64,000 nt of DNA from Plantago ovata (GCA_028274465.1 CM051457.1:32213313-32277312), one strand, 5' to 3'. Shown: positions 48,210-60,500, counted from the stretch's first letter. Made by a program: numbers and translations. The notes: a model not told the origin generated them from the letters alone.

Positions 48210-49620
48210 ATTCTGGGTATTATAGATCCTCTAATATCGAATGAGATGAATATGATTGATGAGTTAAATATGTTTAATTCGTTCTAAGACGATTTAACTT
48301 ACGTTAGTGAGAGTTCGGGCTTCGGAAGACCTTGGTCCTAGTTAAACTGGTCACATTTTCGAACCTCCCAACACCAAGAAAAGAAAGGGTCATCTGGACT
48401 ATACAAGGGGTTTAACCCAAAATTAGGTTCGGGAAAAGGACGAGAGTGAGCTCCGACGCCAAGAGCACCATCAGAGAAGGACACCGGATGTCGAGTCCAT
48501 CCATCACATCCTCCTTATGGCCACCTCTCTATTAGAACCAAGGAGAATGACTCTAAATCCTGAATCTACTCGCCCTTATTTTCATGGATAAGGTTCCTCA
48601 CTTATCCACAAACTGTAATAAAACCTAACTTTTAGATACCCGCCCGACACAATCCTAGCCCCTGCGAACTAACCACGTTTGGTATGGGAGAAGTCCCAAC
48701 AATACTCCACCTTTAAATGGAAACTTTTCCCCAAGGTTCTTCCGAGCTTGGCTTATTCCTCCGCCTTCTTCCATCTTACCGATGATCAACGCACATGTTC
48801 CTATCTCCAGTTACCTGCATCGTCCTCCCATATATCAACCTTCCTTTTGTCTTTCCTTGCATGGCCTCTCTTTTGCTTCCGACTCCAACTAGTTGTAACG
48901 ATGAGTAATATTGTCTTGAGTGAAGACTTATGTTGCTTCCCACAGTTCTTCCTTCTCGATATGATGTCAGTCATGTCACGCTCGTCTTGTAGTCCGTAGT
49001 CCTTCCTGTACAACCATCTCTTCTAGTATCGTTCGGCGGATAGTAACTCCCATATAACTTCAGCTAGCTCCACCTCTAAGTTAACTTTGACTAGATCGTC
49101 TTCCCCGTCACTTGCACATCACCTAGGATACTTAGATGACTAAGCCCATCAAAGGTTTCATATAGTTTCCAGCTGCCTTGACATCATCATATCCTTCCAA
49201 GCAATGTACGAGTTTCGCTCCCTATCTGCATGGTTAGTGCTCTCAACAAACCATTCAAAATACATGTCCCAATGGATTCAAACCAAGGCATGCCAAACAC
49301 CACGTTATCTAGCATCTCACATTCCTATATGACAATAAAAGTTGCATTGAAAGTAACTCCTTGAATGCAAACTGACAGATCTTCGCAACGATAAGTTGTC
49401 TGCATCCGGTGGCCACCTGTCGCGGTGACGTACGTATGCCTCTCCTTCGATAGGCACCATCACCATTACTTGTGTTTGGGAAAAACTGTAACTGATATAG
49501 TTTTGTGTTGCTTCGGTATCAATCGTGGCCCATGTTGGCTGCAAGTTGACTCGTCCATCGAAGCACAACACCTTCTTTATCCCAACAGTGCGACATGCGC
49601 TGATCTAAGATGACATAATT
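48210..49620 (-). mobile_element. Ty3/gypsy-like retrotransposon debris
   Basis: A minus-strand piece at 49571-49317 resembles the retroelement aspartic protease region (GRVNLQPTWATIDTEATQNY). The active-site triad Asp-Thr-Gly is altered to Asp-Thr-Glu, and the frame breaks soon after. Flanking DNA is GC-richer than average, but no reverse transcriptase or LTR pair is recognisable. It is a decayed copy. Confidence 0.5.
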
Positions 49621-51814
49621 ATAAATTTTCCTACTCTGAATTCAAATCTATGATCAAGAAATTGATATTTTTTTTAACTAACTGACTCAATACGGATAAA
49701 ATATATGTTGATAGTCAAGGTTTTTTTGGTTTCGAATCATTTGTTATTGAATTGGAGTTCTCGTGATCATTAGCATGGCTTCCTTCCTTACCATATTTTA
49801 ACGGACCCATCTTCTCATTAGTGGAAATATATAACAATAATCCTTGTCACTAGTAACCTTTAGTAGTCGTAGTTGTAGGCCTTTACTACACCGTGTCACA
49901 TCATAAAAAGTGTTCCATTCACGAAATTAAGGCTGTCCACCCGTAGTTTGGGGGTTTTCTTGCCTTGCTTGTCGCGAATTTAACATTGATTTCTAGTACC
50001 AGATTGGGATATGTGCATGGAGTGGAGTTACCTTTATCTAGATTTTCTGGACCTTTTTTTCCCTTTGCAGCAAGCGTATTAAGTCATCACCATATCAAAT
50101 TAATTATACCTGAATAATCAGATATTAGTGTAATATCAGGTCATTTTATATTGAGAAACGAGTGTTGTAACCTTAAATCCTAGTGAGGTACTGTATCAGT
50201 TAGGTTCAAGATTATCGCAGCTCAATTCGCATAATAATAGGAGTCACTATTAACTTGCTCAATGCAAACCGGTCAAAAAGGGTATTCCCCTTCTCGTGTC
50301 ATACTTTCACAATGAGATCCAAATTGAATAACGTACTTAACACAAGATTTACCATACGGGTTAAATTAGCAAACATGAGGTTTTAAACTGTTATTCGCCC
50401 GAGTCAGAAACTAGTCATGGAGTGTTGAGACTTGAGAGCTAGTTCGCACAAAGGACATTAATTAGTCAATTTGAATAAACATTCCAAATACCAAAACCCC
50501 TCCTATCTAATACACAGGGATTAAAACTGTGTTCTCCTCGTATTAAAACCCATCAACTTTAATTTAATTCAATTCAGATTTGTTACTTATTTCTTATATT
50601 ATAGAATAGTTCAATTCAGATTAGTTCAATTCAGTTTAGTTCAATCTGTTCAGGCGAACAGCATACAAAATTCTCCATACAATATTTGAATTCCTTCACT
50701 TTCATACTTGACAAGTATAACTACCTTTTTTTTCTGAAAAAACCAACTAGAGAGTTTAATCTCTGTTACATCTTCTAAATGTCAAGTCTAAAAGGCAATT
50801 CGTGAAGGAGTTTTAAAGGGGGTGTCCGCACAATGATTACCTCAACGTTTTGTGTGAGTGAGTGAGGTCTTCAAGTCGAAGAGCAAGTATAGCTGCTTGG
50901 TCCCGGTAGACGAAGCATAGCTGACAGTCCTCAACTAATTGCTAACCGGATCATCTACGTTCTTAATTTGGTTTTTTATTTATATTTGTGTTCGAAAATA
51001 TGTATAGTTAAGGGAAGTGATTGACCAATACATATATGATTGCAACAATTAGAGAAAGCACAAGTTGCGGTTTTGTAAAAGATTCCGATCATGAATCCAG
51101 GCAGTGGTTAACACTCAACACTAATACTATATACAAAACTAGTGATGGATTCAATCATCATACTAAAATGGCTTACATGTTTGAGCACTTTACAAAGGTC
51201 AGCTGTTATTGTCTATTAATCAAACACCATTGTCTTAATTAAATAAACAAGTTACAAGTCTGTTTGTTTTATAACAAATTTACACATGTCTGTCCAACTT
51301 GTTCTTCCATGTTCTTGACAATTAAGTAAATGATTGAAGTGTTCTATTTATTTAAAAATAAATAAATAAATAAAACAAATGATTGATGCTCGTCTTTATA
51401 GTTAATTAACTAAGCGAATTATATATGTTTCCTTTTAATTACTTTAATAATTTGATTAGTACATCGATCAACAATTGTGCTTGCTTGAGATTCCATCTAT
51501 TCAACTATATATCCTCAGCCCTTAATCATCGTACTACCAAAACAAACTTAAGAGGTCATACGTTCGATGTATATGGCCGGTGATAGCTATCTTTGGTTTT
51601 AGTACTACTGCAGAAGAAGGTACCTACGTAGTACAACGGGAAATTGGCCTAAATTCGATGTTATATAGGGGACTATATGGTGCACCTTCTAAACATATTT
51701 AAGTGAGCCCACATATGAGTTTCCTGTAGGAGTCCGAGACCTGTTTTATGCATTGGGGGATTTGGGAGGGGGGGGGATGGTCACCTGAACTGGCCCCAAC
51801 AACAGAAGTACTAA
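49621..51814. other. Intergenic stretch
   Basis: No gene recognised. Around 50570-50655 there is a cluster of GTTCAATTCAG(A/T)TT-type repeats that may belong to the end of an unidentified transposon. Confidence 0.4.
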
Positions 51815-52887
51815 GGGGCCATTTGGTTTGGACTAGGAAAAGGAAATGTAAGATTTCCTAGTAAATCATGTTCTTTCTTAGAGGTAGGAATTGTACTAGG
51901 AAATGTTGGAGATTTCTATGATTGGTTTGCTATATCGTCCAAGGAAATTTTAAACGAACCGAATTGATAAAAGGTCAAAATGCCCTCCTCTACACTTTGT
52001 AAAAAGCCCCAAATTTCTGATTAGGGTTTATATAGAAAACAAGATTGAAATTCACAATTATATATCTAGTGACCAATCGGTGACATGAATTGCCGCTCCA
52101 ATGGTCACATGAATTCCATAAAATTGGAGCTAGATCGATCACGATGGATAATGTTGTTGAAGAAAATGGTCTAATTAATTTAATGTGGAGACTGGAGAGT
52201 AAGGTGATGATGATGATAATATGAAGATCGTATGCTGCTGTGAAAGTGGAATGGACAAGGAATAAGAGTTTGATGTGGAGAGTAAGGTGATGATGATGAT
52301 AGTGATAATCTTGTTCTAATTACTGTGAATATTAATCCTCTTCAAATCATCTTCCAGCTAGATCGATGCAAAATGGTCACATGGATAATGTTGGAAAATT
52401 CTCGTGCGGCATTATGAGTTTTGATTTGGAGAAGATCGATCCAGAAGGAGAATGAATTGTTAAGAATTTGGAGGAAGCTATGAAGAATAAAGGAGAAATT
52501 TCGGTGGAGTTGTGAAGAATTTGGGAAACACTGTGGATGCTGTGAAGAAGAAGAAGAAGGAAAAAGGAAGAAGAAAGAAGAGGTTGTAATTATTTGGGTT
52601 ATTGAGGATAGTTTGGACAAAAATCATGTGTTTTGGAGGTCAAAATAGGAACGTAAAATATTGGGAGATTTCCAAAATGAAATACATGCCCCCCATGAAT
52701 TTCAACTAGGAAAAGTTTTTGATTTTCATGCACAAAATCTCTCAAGATGATTTTCGGTTTCAAAAAAGACAAAATGTGGTCTGGCCGGTTTCGGAGATTT
52801 CCTACTTACATTTCCTATGAACCAATCAAGGAAATGTTGTGCAAAATCACCAATATATTTCCTTTTCCTAGTGAACCAAACGGCCCT
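51815..52887. mobile_element. 1.07-kb relative of the gene-capturing TIR element
   Basis: Termini GGGGCCATTTGGTTT and (reverse complement) AGGGCCGTTTGGTTC are flanked by TAA on both sides (51812-51814, 52888-52890). Both subterminal regions match those of the 10178-13531 element: left TAGGAAAAGGAAAT then TAGGAAATGTTGGAGATTTC; right TTCCTATGAACCAATCAAGG. The interior has two copies of GAGAGTAAGGTGATGATGAT (about 52195 and 52280) and purine-rich GAAGAAGAAG stretches, but no recognisable protein. Confidence 0.8.
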
Positions 52888-53100
52888 TAAGTTATTTACT
52901 GAACTCAACATTTTTTTCAACGTGAAACCAACAAGTTGTAAATGCTCTTGAGCTAAATGAGTGAAACTTTCAATTCCAGGGTATCCCATCATCATACCTA
53001 TGCAAATTAGTGTTTAAATAAATTCTGAATATATTAAAGTACTTAATTTATGGAACAAATATAACACATATAATTCTAATTTAACTAAAATAAGATAATA

Positions 53101-53401
53101 TGTAACACCCTACAATTTCAAAGAGTTTAAAAGGATTGAAGACGCTACTTATATACCAATAAGGTGCAATTTTCTTTTCATGAATTTATCTAGAAGAACT
53201 TTGCTACACTCTGCAACAATTCTAGGATGGATGACCTAATGGGAAGTTCCGGGTGCGTGCACGAGTGAAGACAAAGTGTGCAGATCGATTAGAACACGTC
53301 TTGATCTTTGAGGCCGACATATCACCCCGGAGAATAGCCCAGGAGTAACTACGCAGGTTCAAAGGGTCGGCCTTCGGCCGATTAGTGGTCGGGGCGTTAC
53401 A
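53101..53401 (+). mobile_element. Cassandra-like TRIM, left LTR
   Basis: Begins TGTAACACCC and ends GGGGCGTTACA, and is directly followed by the primer-binding site TGGTATCAGAGC, complementary to the 3' end of initiator-Met tRNA. Inside, AATTCTAGGATGGATGACCT then AATGGGAAGTTCC corresponds to the 3' half of plant 5S rRNA, including the internal C box. The part matching GTTAAGCGTGCTTGG of 5S rRNA has been lost here but is kept in the right LTR. Confidence 0.85.
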
Positions 53402-53402
53402 A

Positions 53403-53415
53403 ATGGTATCAGAGC
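53403..53415 (+). other. Primer-binding site (tRNA-iMet type)
   Basis: TGGTATCAGAGCC two bases after the left LTR is the standard retrotransposon minus-strand primer site for initiator-methionine tRNA. Confidence 0.85.
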
Positions 53416-53458
53416 CGAATTAGCCCAAAACCCATAAGGGGTGGACGGTTGATATGTG

Positions 53459-54292
53459 TAGGGCTGAGCACCGGTCCAGACCCGGACCGGACCGGACCGA
53501 ACCGGAATGGACCGGATTATTCGGGTCACTATTTTGGTGACCCGAAGACCGGACCGAAACTGTCCGGGTCTAACCCGGACCGAACCGGAAAATACGGTCC
53601 GGTCCGGGTTGGACCCGGACAAGACCGGACCTGTCTTCATAATTTAAAAAAAAAATTAGGAAAGAAGAGAGGAAACTGCCGCATATGAATATGCTGAAGA
53701 ATATTCCTCATTCTCCATCTATTCCATTGTCCAGCAAAACAATCATTTCATTTTCTTCATTCTCCTTTTTTTTTTTTTTTGAATTTTCATTCTCCATTCG
53801 ATTTTCTTCCTTCATCCAGCGATTCCAATGATACTTATACCAATATATTTAAAGAGCAATCAAAATCCTGAATAGTGAAAATGACGTTGAGATTTGGGAA
53901 GAATGAAGAGATGAGATTGGGCTCCAAATTGAAATTGGAAAGGGATAGAGGATGAGAGATTGGGACTGGGGTGAGATGATGATGGTGACACCGTGTGGTG
54001 ATGACGATCTACGGATGCGACAGTCAACGAAAAAGAAGGGATGCAAGAAGTTGGTTTCTGTCTTTCTGATTTAGGATTAGCAAAGTTGGGATTGGGAAGA
54101 AGGTAAGTATAAACAATTATAAAAAATAATAATAATAAACTTAAAAACCGGGTCATCCGGGCCAAACCCGGAATTTTCCGAGTTTGGCCCGGACCCGGAC
54201 ATGGGCAAATCCTATGACCCGGGGACCGGACCGTATGGGACGGTCCGGGTCTGGTCCGGACTCCGGATTCGGTCCGGGTCTGCTCAGTCCTA
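53459..54292. mobile_element. hAT-like element nested in the Cassandra interior
   Basis: Termini TAGGGCTGAGCACCGGTCC and (reverse complement) TAGGACTGAGCAGACCCGG are flanked by GATATGTG (53451-53458) and AATCTGTG (54293-54300), an 8-bp duplication with two differences. Both subterminal regions (53465-53640, 54140-54285) are packed with CCGGACC/GGTCCGG repeats in opposite orientation, as expected for transposase-binding repeats. The interior has no transposase. Removing the 834 bp plus one duplication brings the host TRIM to about 730 bp, a normal Cassandra size. Confidence 0.8.
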
Positions 54293-54299
54293 AATCTGT

Positions 54300-54360
54300 G
54301 AGGCCAGCATATCACCCCGGAGAGTAGCTTAGGAGTAACCGCACCGGCCCAAAGGGTGAA
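54300..54360 (+). repeat. Partial extra copy of LTR 3' sequence
   Basis: GCATATCACCCCGGAGAGTA and GGAGTAACCGC...CCCAAAGGGT just before the right LTR repeat the LTR 3' portion found at about 53315-53370 and 54585-54640. The TRIM therefore seems to contain a truncated third LTR piece, perhaps from unequal exchange. Confidence 0.65.
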
Positions 54361-54669
54361 ATGTAACGCCCCAGAATTTCAAAGAGCTTAGAGAGATTGA
54401 GAACGCTACTCATACCAATAAGATGCACCTTTCTTTTCTGGAATCCATCCAGAAGAACTTCAGAGTTAATCGTGCTTGACTCTGGAGCAATTCTAGGATA
54501 GGTGACCTACTGGGAAGTTCCTTCCCAGCACGAGCACGAGTAAGGATAACGTGCGCGGATTAGAACACTTGTTAGTCTTTGGGGCCAACATATCACCCCG
54601 AAGAGTAGTCCAGTAGTAACCGCGCCAGCCCAAAGGGTCGGGCCTTCGCTCGATGGTCAAAACGTTACA
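54361..54669 (+). mobile_element. Cassandra-like TRIM, right LTR with 5S-rRNA-like promoter
   Basis: Begins TGTAACGCCCC and ends ACGTTACA, 309 bp. It contains AGAACTTCAGAGTTAATCGT, GCTTGA, and then TTCTAGGATAGGTGACCTAC with TGGGAAGTTC, which aligns base by base with plant 5S rRNA (AGAACTCCGCAGTTAAGCGT ... CTAGGATGGGTGACC ... TGGGAAGTCC). This is the defining trait of Cassandra TRIMs, whose LTRs carry 5S-like Pol III promoter boxes. It is not a functional 5S gene: the 5' half is missing. Confidence 0.85.
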
Positions 54670-55909
54670 TAAACAATGTAAAATACAAAGTAAATTGATC
54701 TGCCACGCATTTCCCTAACCGTTAATGTAGGGGTTCATTTCGACTTTTAGAAGCCAAGATTGGAAAGAATTGTGGAAGTCGTTTAAGCATCGTAAAGTAT
54801 TATAAACCCTTAATCGGCAAACATCACCAAATTAAATGGCAAGTATTGTTGAAATCGCAAGCATCTAAAACATTGACAAGCGTATGAAGGAGAATTAATA
54901 GAGCATGCATCAAGATTACTTTAAAAAAGCATCTAACGACTAACAAGGCAATCATCATTCTTATTCGTCTATATAACTTTCAGATTTGTAACAAGCATCT
55001 TTAATAAAAACAACAAATTTCGGCAAGTTTATTACAAGCATCGTATGGATTCTTCTCCATCTAGGAAAGCATCAGTCGATTCATGTGATGTTTGATTACT
55101 CTTTATTAAGATTTAACTGATGAAGAGATACGGGAGATAATATGGTTTAGTTGGAATTTTGTTAGAAATATAGTTAACCCTATCCATACTAAATTAGTAG
55201 AATCACTAATTTCTAGAAAAGTTTTTACCAAATTGTAATTATTCAGTTCACACTAATTTGATAAAACGTTTTGAAAGTGTCACTAATTTGTAATTATTTT
55301 AAATGTTAATCTTCATAAATTCACAAGGGATTTCGATATGTCTCATGTCATCTCTTATTATATTAACAAGTAATTTTCTTTCCATTGTCAATGAGTAGGC
55401 TCTGCGAGATACCATCTCTCCATTTTTGATATAGATATCACATGTTTAATTATGAATATTACATGTTTAACTTCTAAGATTACATGTTTATGTTTAGTAA
55501 TGTAATGTTGAGGAAATACATGTATATAAAAAAATACAATATTTGTAACTAAATATGTATTTGTAACTATAAGCATGTGATCTGGATGACAAAATTAAAC
55601 CGTCAATTGTAAGACTTCCCACAAAATATGTCTTGGTGCATTTCCCTGGTTAATATCCCAGTAATGAAAGAGAAAGAAAACAAAAACAGGAGTCTCGATG
55701 AGTAATGGTCGGTCCATGATTTAATCATCCGATTACACACAACTGAGTGCCAAAGGTGATGAATTATGCAGTGACAAGTTTAGAGAATGCTCCAAACTTA
55801 CCAATTCCGGACAGTTAGGGTCACAACACTCATTAATTCCTATTAATAACCTCTCAATGTTGTCATCTTCCATCAAATTCAGTGTTCCAATAAACTGATA
55901 AGAATTCAA

Positions 55910-55975
55910 AGCGTTTGTAGTTAAGTGGGAAGGTGAGACGTTCGTACCCTAGATATTATGGGTTCAATGAGTGAT
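55910..55975 (+). mobile_element. Possible SINE head
   Basis: TAGTTAAGTGGG (55918-55929) and GGGTTCAATGA (55960-55970) have the order, spacing and sequence of tRNA-derived Pol III A and B boxes. No tail or target duplication was identified. Confidence 0.4.
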
Positions 55976-56159
55976 TATATACTATGTATAGAGAATAAAA
56001 ATTAAAATGGGTAATTAAGAAATTTATTAATGATAAATTTGTCCAAGATAAATCATTGTGATGTAGTTCAAATATATAAAATGATAAGAACCTTGTGGAT
56101 GAACAAAGATGAATTTCCACATGAATGCACCGGCTAAACATGCATATCAGACAATATTG

Positions 56160-57250
56160 GTGTTGGTGTCTAAATTTGTCCAGCCTGTAAACTATGGATT
56201 AGGACGTTCTTAAGGGCGTTCCTAGGCTAACTATGTCCGACCAAGTGATAAGGTCTGACACATATCACTATGGTCCGACTTAAATCATCATCAGTTTAAG
56301 GAGTCTGATCACCAATACCATATGGGTCGACCAAAGGGCAAGGTTCGACACATGTCTCTATTGAGCTGATCAAATGTCCACCAAGGTAATAAAAGGTGAG
56401 CAAGTCCAAAGAATAGTTAAGCCAGAACAAAGTAATATTAGGCTCGACCAAGTCACCCGGGCTTTACAATTATACCATGGTGGGCCTCGAATAACGTAAA
56501 TGGACGAATTACACCCAAAGCTCTCTACAGTGGGCTGACCTAATGGAGAAGTAAGACAAGGCAGATAAGCATCGTACCAGACTAGGCCAGTAGATCCAAA
56601 GGTTCGAGTAACTTAATGACTCTGACTAGTTACCCTAAACACAAGAGGCTAAGGAGTCAAACGAAGATGCAATGGTCGGGCCATGTGAACTAGTAGTCTA
56701 GACCCTAATGTCAGACGCTAGCTTAGATCAAACAAAGGGTCAATGTTCCAAAAGGCTCCCAATGCAGTGAAAATATAAAAGAGCCCCCACAACAACCCTA
56801 ATTTGGAACACATATCATGCCCGCCATGAAATATTAAATGGGCCTACATACATATGTGGCGTGATCTACATAGTACAATTGTCGCAATCACCTGTATTTT
56901 GTTGAAAGCTATAAATAGATTCAACTTCCAATGTCCAAGGTAATCAACAATCAATCACTGGTAATTTATTACACAATTATATATACTAATTCTAGTGAAG
57001 TCAACAATTCTTTATTTGTAAAGTCGCCTCCTCGATTTGACCTCAAGTCAAACTGGATCTAAGGTACTAACCTCATATTCAAGCTTTATTTCAGGACCTA
57101 GTACATCGCATGGAAGGCACTTGACGTCGAAGACATTCTTGGAAGCAAGACTTAGACGAACTATCCTAAGCACAAACTTAGCCTACAACAATTGGTTCTC
57201 TAAGTCAATTCCAAATCATGAATTTAAATTGGTACTCTGTGATATTAACC
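56160..57250 (+). mobile_element. LTR-like sequence, probably solo
   Basis: A roughly 1-kb stretch with higher GC, internal imperfect repeats of GTCGACCAA/GGTCCGAC(T/A)-like motifs, a TATA-like GCTATAAATAG at about 56909 and a following transcript-like region, resembling a gypsy LTR. No partner or primer site was found, so the boundaries are approximate. Confidence 0.35.
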
Positions 57251-57302
57251 ATAGTAAACCCTATTTTTGAAACTCCATAATATGAAAATTTCAAATATGG
57301 TA

Positions 57303-57559
57303 CTCCCTCCGTTATCTCAGAAGTGTCCTGTTTTGACTTTTTTCGGTCAACAGTTTTCAACTTTGACTCCCAATTACTTTTAAATTATAATTATAAAGTA
57401 TTTAACGAAATTATATTATGAAAATATAGAACCCAAATTTTCATAATATAATTTCGTTAAATACTTTACCATTATCGTTTCAGAGTAATGAGAAGTCAAA
57501 GTTGAAAGTTGTTGACTGAAAAAATTCAAAACATGACACTTTTGAGAGAACGGAGGGAG
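57303..57559. mobile_element. Stowaway-type (Tc1/mariner) MITE, well preserved
   Basis: Termini CTCCCTCCGTTATCTCAGAA and (reverse complement) CTCCCTCCGTTCTCTCAAAA are flanked by TA (57301-57302, 57560-57561). The arms stay complementary through TGTCCTGTTTTGACTTTTTT and on to a central AT-rich palindrome, so the whole 257-bp element can fold into one hairpin. Confidence 0.92.
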
Positions 57560-57561
57560 TA

Positions 57562-60500
57562 TTAAAAGTGATTATGTCCAATTGAGATCGATACCACTTG
57601 TAGTAAATATATAGTACCTAGATACTATATATAGTACGAATGACATCGATCCAATTAGCGGTTGTTTACGATTTGATAGTCGAACATGCACGCATATAGT
57701 CCAAACACCTCCAATGAGAGGTTTGGGAGGCAAAAACTTGCATAGAATGGCGCGTGAACAATACGTACGCGCACGTAAAATATTAAGAAATGGTGGAGTA
57801 GGTCTTCATCAAGGTAAGTCTTCTGTTCCGATTTTAAAGTGCAAAATATAATTTTTTGTTGTTTTAGAGTTTAGACTTCAAATTAACTGCTCCTTCAGGA
57901 GTTAAATGATCTTTTCCATCTTACCTTTTGTAGCATGACACCAAACTTAGTAAGTACATATAATTAACTTATATTAAAACATGTTTTGTAGATGTTAAAA
58001 TTTATATAAACCCATATAATGAGAATCCAAGTTTGTAATACTATAGTACTAGTTATATATGAGCCCGACGTATAAACATGTATTGCCTGAAATTCAGTAA
58101 ATTTTACGAAATACAGACCAACTCTTGTTGAAATTTTAATTAAACAAGTGAGATTCCAATCCGTTGGATCTCAGTCATGGGCCACACACGTTGAAAATAT
58201 AGTTTCCGTGAACATGTATTTCTATTATGTGAATAGATATGTCACTAACGTATTAATTACTAAAATTTGTCGTGAGGTGAAAAGGTAATTAACGCACATA
58301 GTATGTTGATTGAGACATAAATGGAATGAATAACTTGACCACGTAGATGTGCGTTCTACTAGGTTAAAACTCACGAGAAACAAGCAGACGAGGTTTCAAA
58401 AGGGCAACAAAAATGCATTGTTGGAAGGTATTCACTTGCATTTAGTGTAATTAATTTTTCAAGTTAAATGAGAATTAATACACAAATAAACAATTGAAGT
58501 AGTGTATAATAAGTAATGATTTCATGATGCTTCCAACATGCATGTGAAAAGGTCAAAACTATATATTGATTTTGTAAGGATTCGAACATGACCCGTTGAA
58601 CCATAAACGGGTACCAACGCCACTGGACCATCACAACTGTTGGTCAGCTGCTTTGCAATATTCGAATCTATTCAGTGCGGCTGAAGTGGTGAGTTTTGTA
58701 CCTTTTGGTGAATGGTTTGTTTTCGAAAGTATTTGACTTTTATGAATAGTTATATAACTATTCATGGTAATCTTATTGAAGGGGTTTGCACACTTTTATT
58801 GAAACCATTGAGAAGTATAAATAGGGGAATGAATTCCATTTCCCAACATACAACTCAAGCATTTGATACGTCCCTTCTCATTTGCTTTACTCTCTTACTC
58901 TCTTCTACATTCGAAGTAAGTTCGATAGATTCAATATTTGAAGTGTTCCTATACTGTCTTAAAGTAGTTTTATCTTGGGATACTGTTACCATTATTCCGT
59001 AATCACCATGAGAGGGACAATCTATATTATTCTATAAAAGAGAGTCCTCCATGCCTACCTCATCTATTCAATGACCAATCAAAATCATTTATTCTATCCA
59101 AGCCTAATCCAATCCTACATGTCATTTTAATAGATTTTTGACTTTTTCTAATTCAATTCCAAGTCTGATTTTTTTATTATTATGATAGACTAATCAATTT
59201 GAATATCTTCTTGCAACTTTAAAAATTTGATATTACACTCATTAGTTAGTTGCTACCATGATTAATGGAGCTATATTTAAGAAGTGATACAAACTCTAAT
59301 GAATTTATTCATTAATTATAAATTTATATTCCTTTTCTTACCTTCTCACGGTAAAAATATATTCTTCTTAACTATGAACTTCAATTCATGTCCATTCTCA
59401 TATGTTCATTTTTGTTGTTTTTCTCCTTTATTATTTAATTCTCTTTTATTTTGATGGTTTTTTACACTATCATGATAGATGATGTACTCTTCCTTCCAAG
59501 GTAAAATTTTTATTTGACTCTTTTTTTCTCAAATTTCTATTTTAATTATAAATTAATTTTAAACTATATTATAATAATAAATTATTTAATGATTTATATT
59601 ATACTCCTATATGAAAATGTAGAAGTATTTTTATTTATTTTACTTTTCTTAATCAAATTCGATTAGCTCACTTTATATAATTTCATTTATCATGGTTCAT
59701 TTTAACAGTACTTTGTTTGCTTAACTCTTTTTAAGGACGTTTTGGACCTCAAGTTACATTTCACATTATATCTCATAAATATAATAAAAAATTCTACATG
59801 ACAAAATTGAGTGTTAAATTTTAACTAATATGAAAGAAGTAGTTAAGGTTATAATTTACAACTATGAAAAGTAAATTCTACCAAGACTTTATGGTTATCA
59901 ATAAATTTTTTGTCCTTTCAAAAATGTTATTTTCGTAATTGATTCACATAGACTAGAGTTGGAGTTAGGATGCAAATTGTATTGTGATTAATTATTAAAA
60001 TGTCATATTACACTATAAATGATCAATACATATCGCAGAAAAATATCAACACAGTTTTCTTATTTTCACATTGATAATATGTGCTTATAATTACAATTCG
60101 AAATATAAACAATATACCGAGCAAAAAAAAGTAAAAATAATAAGTGTTTATTGTTAACTAGCAAAATCAAAAAAAAAAATAAAAAATTAAGCACGATGTA
60201 ACCAATGTTATCATTTGAAACTATTGTGGTTATGAGCCTATTAAATAAACCAAAATAAATATACCCTGTAGTAATATGTGTTCATTCATCTCATGATTCG
60301 TAACTTGAAGATTAACATGTTGTTTTTCCGCTAACGATGTTAGAAAAAATTAGTATTCCGCACAACTCTTTAGCAATCTTTGATGGTGAATCCGTGCTCA
60401 ACTCTTCACGGTCTTAAATTCTAATGATAAATAATACTCTTTGTTTTATCTATCCTGTGATATTATATACTTATTTATTTTTAATTGTTTGCGTAATTTT

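Larger units (their letters stand above)
54670..57300. other. Repeat-derived intergenic region
   Basis: 54670-55900 shows nothing recognisable beyond a cluster of ATTACATGTTTA repeats at about 55430-55495. 56160-57250 looks like retrotransposon LTR sequence (listed separately). Confidence 0.4.

Noticed and set aside
53359-53688. Overlapping open frames rich in Pro, Gly, Arg and Asp on both strands
   Set aside because: They are translations of the CCGGACC repeat array at the end of the nested hAT-like element.
53150-54560. Possible 5S rRNA genes
   Set aside because: Only the 3' half of 5S rRNA is present, inside LTRs with TGTAAC...GTTACA ends and a tRNA primer site, so they are Cassandra-like LTRs.
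58570-58640. tRNA gene on the minus strand
   Set aside because: A and B box motifs are present but no complete cloverleaf with acceptor stem could be drawn, so a SINE head is more likely.
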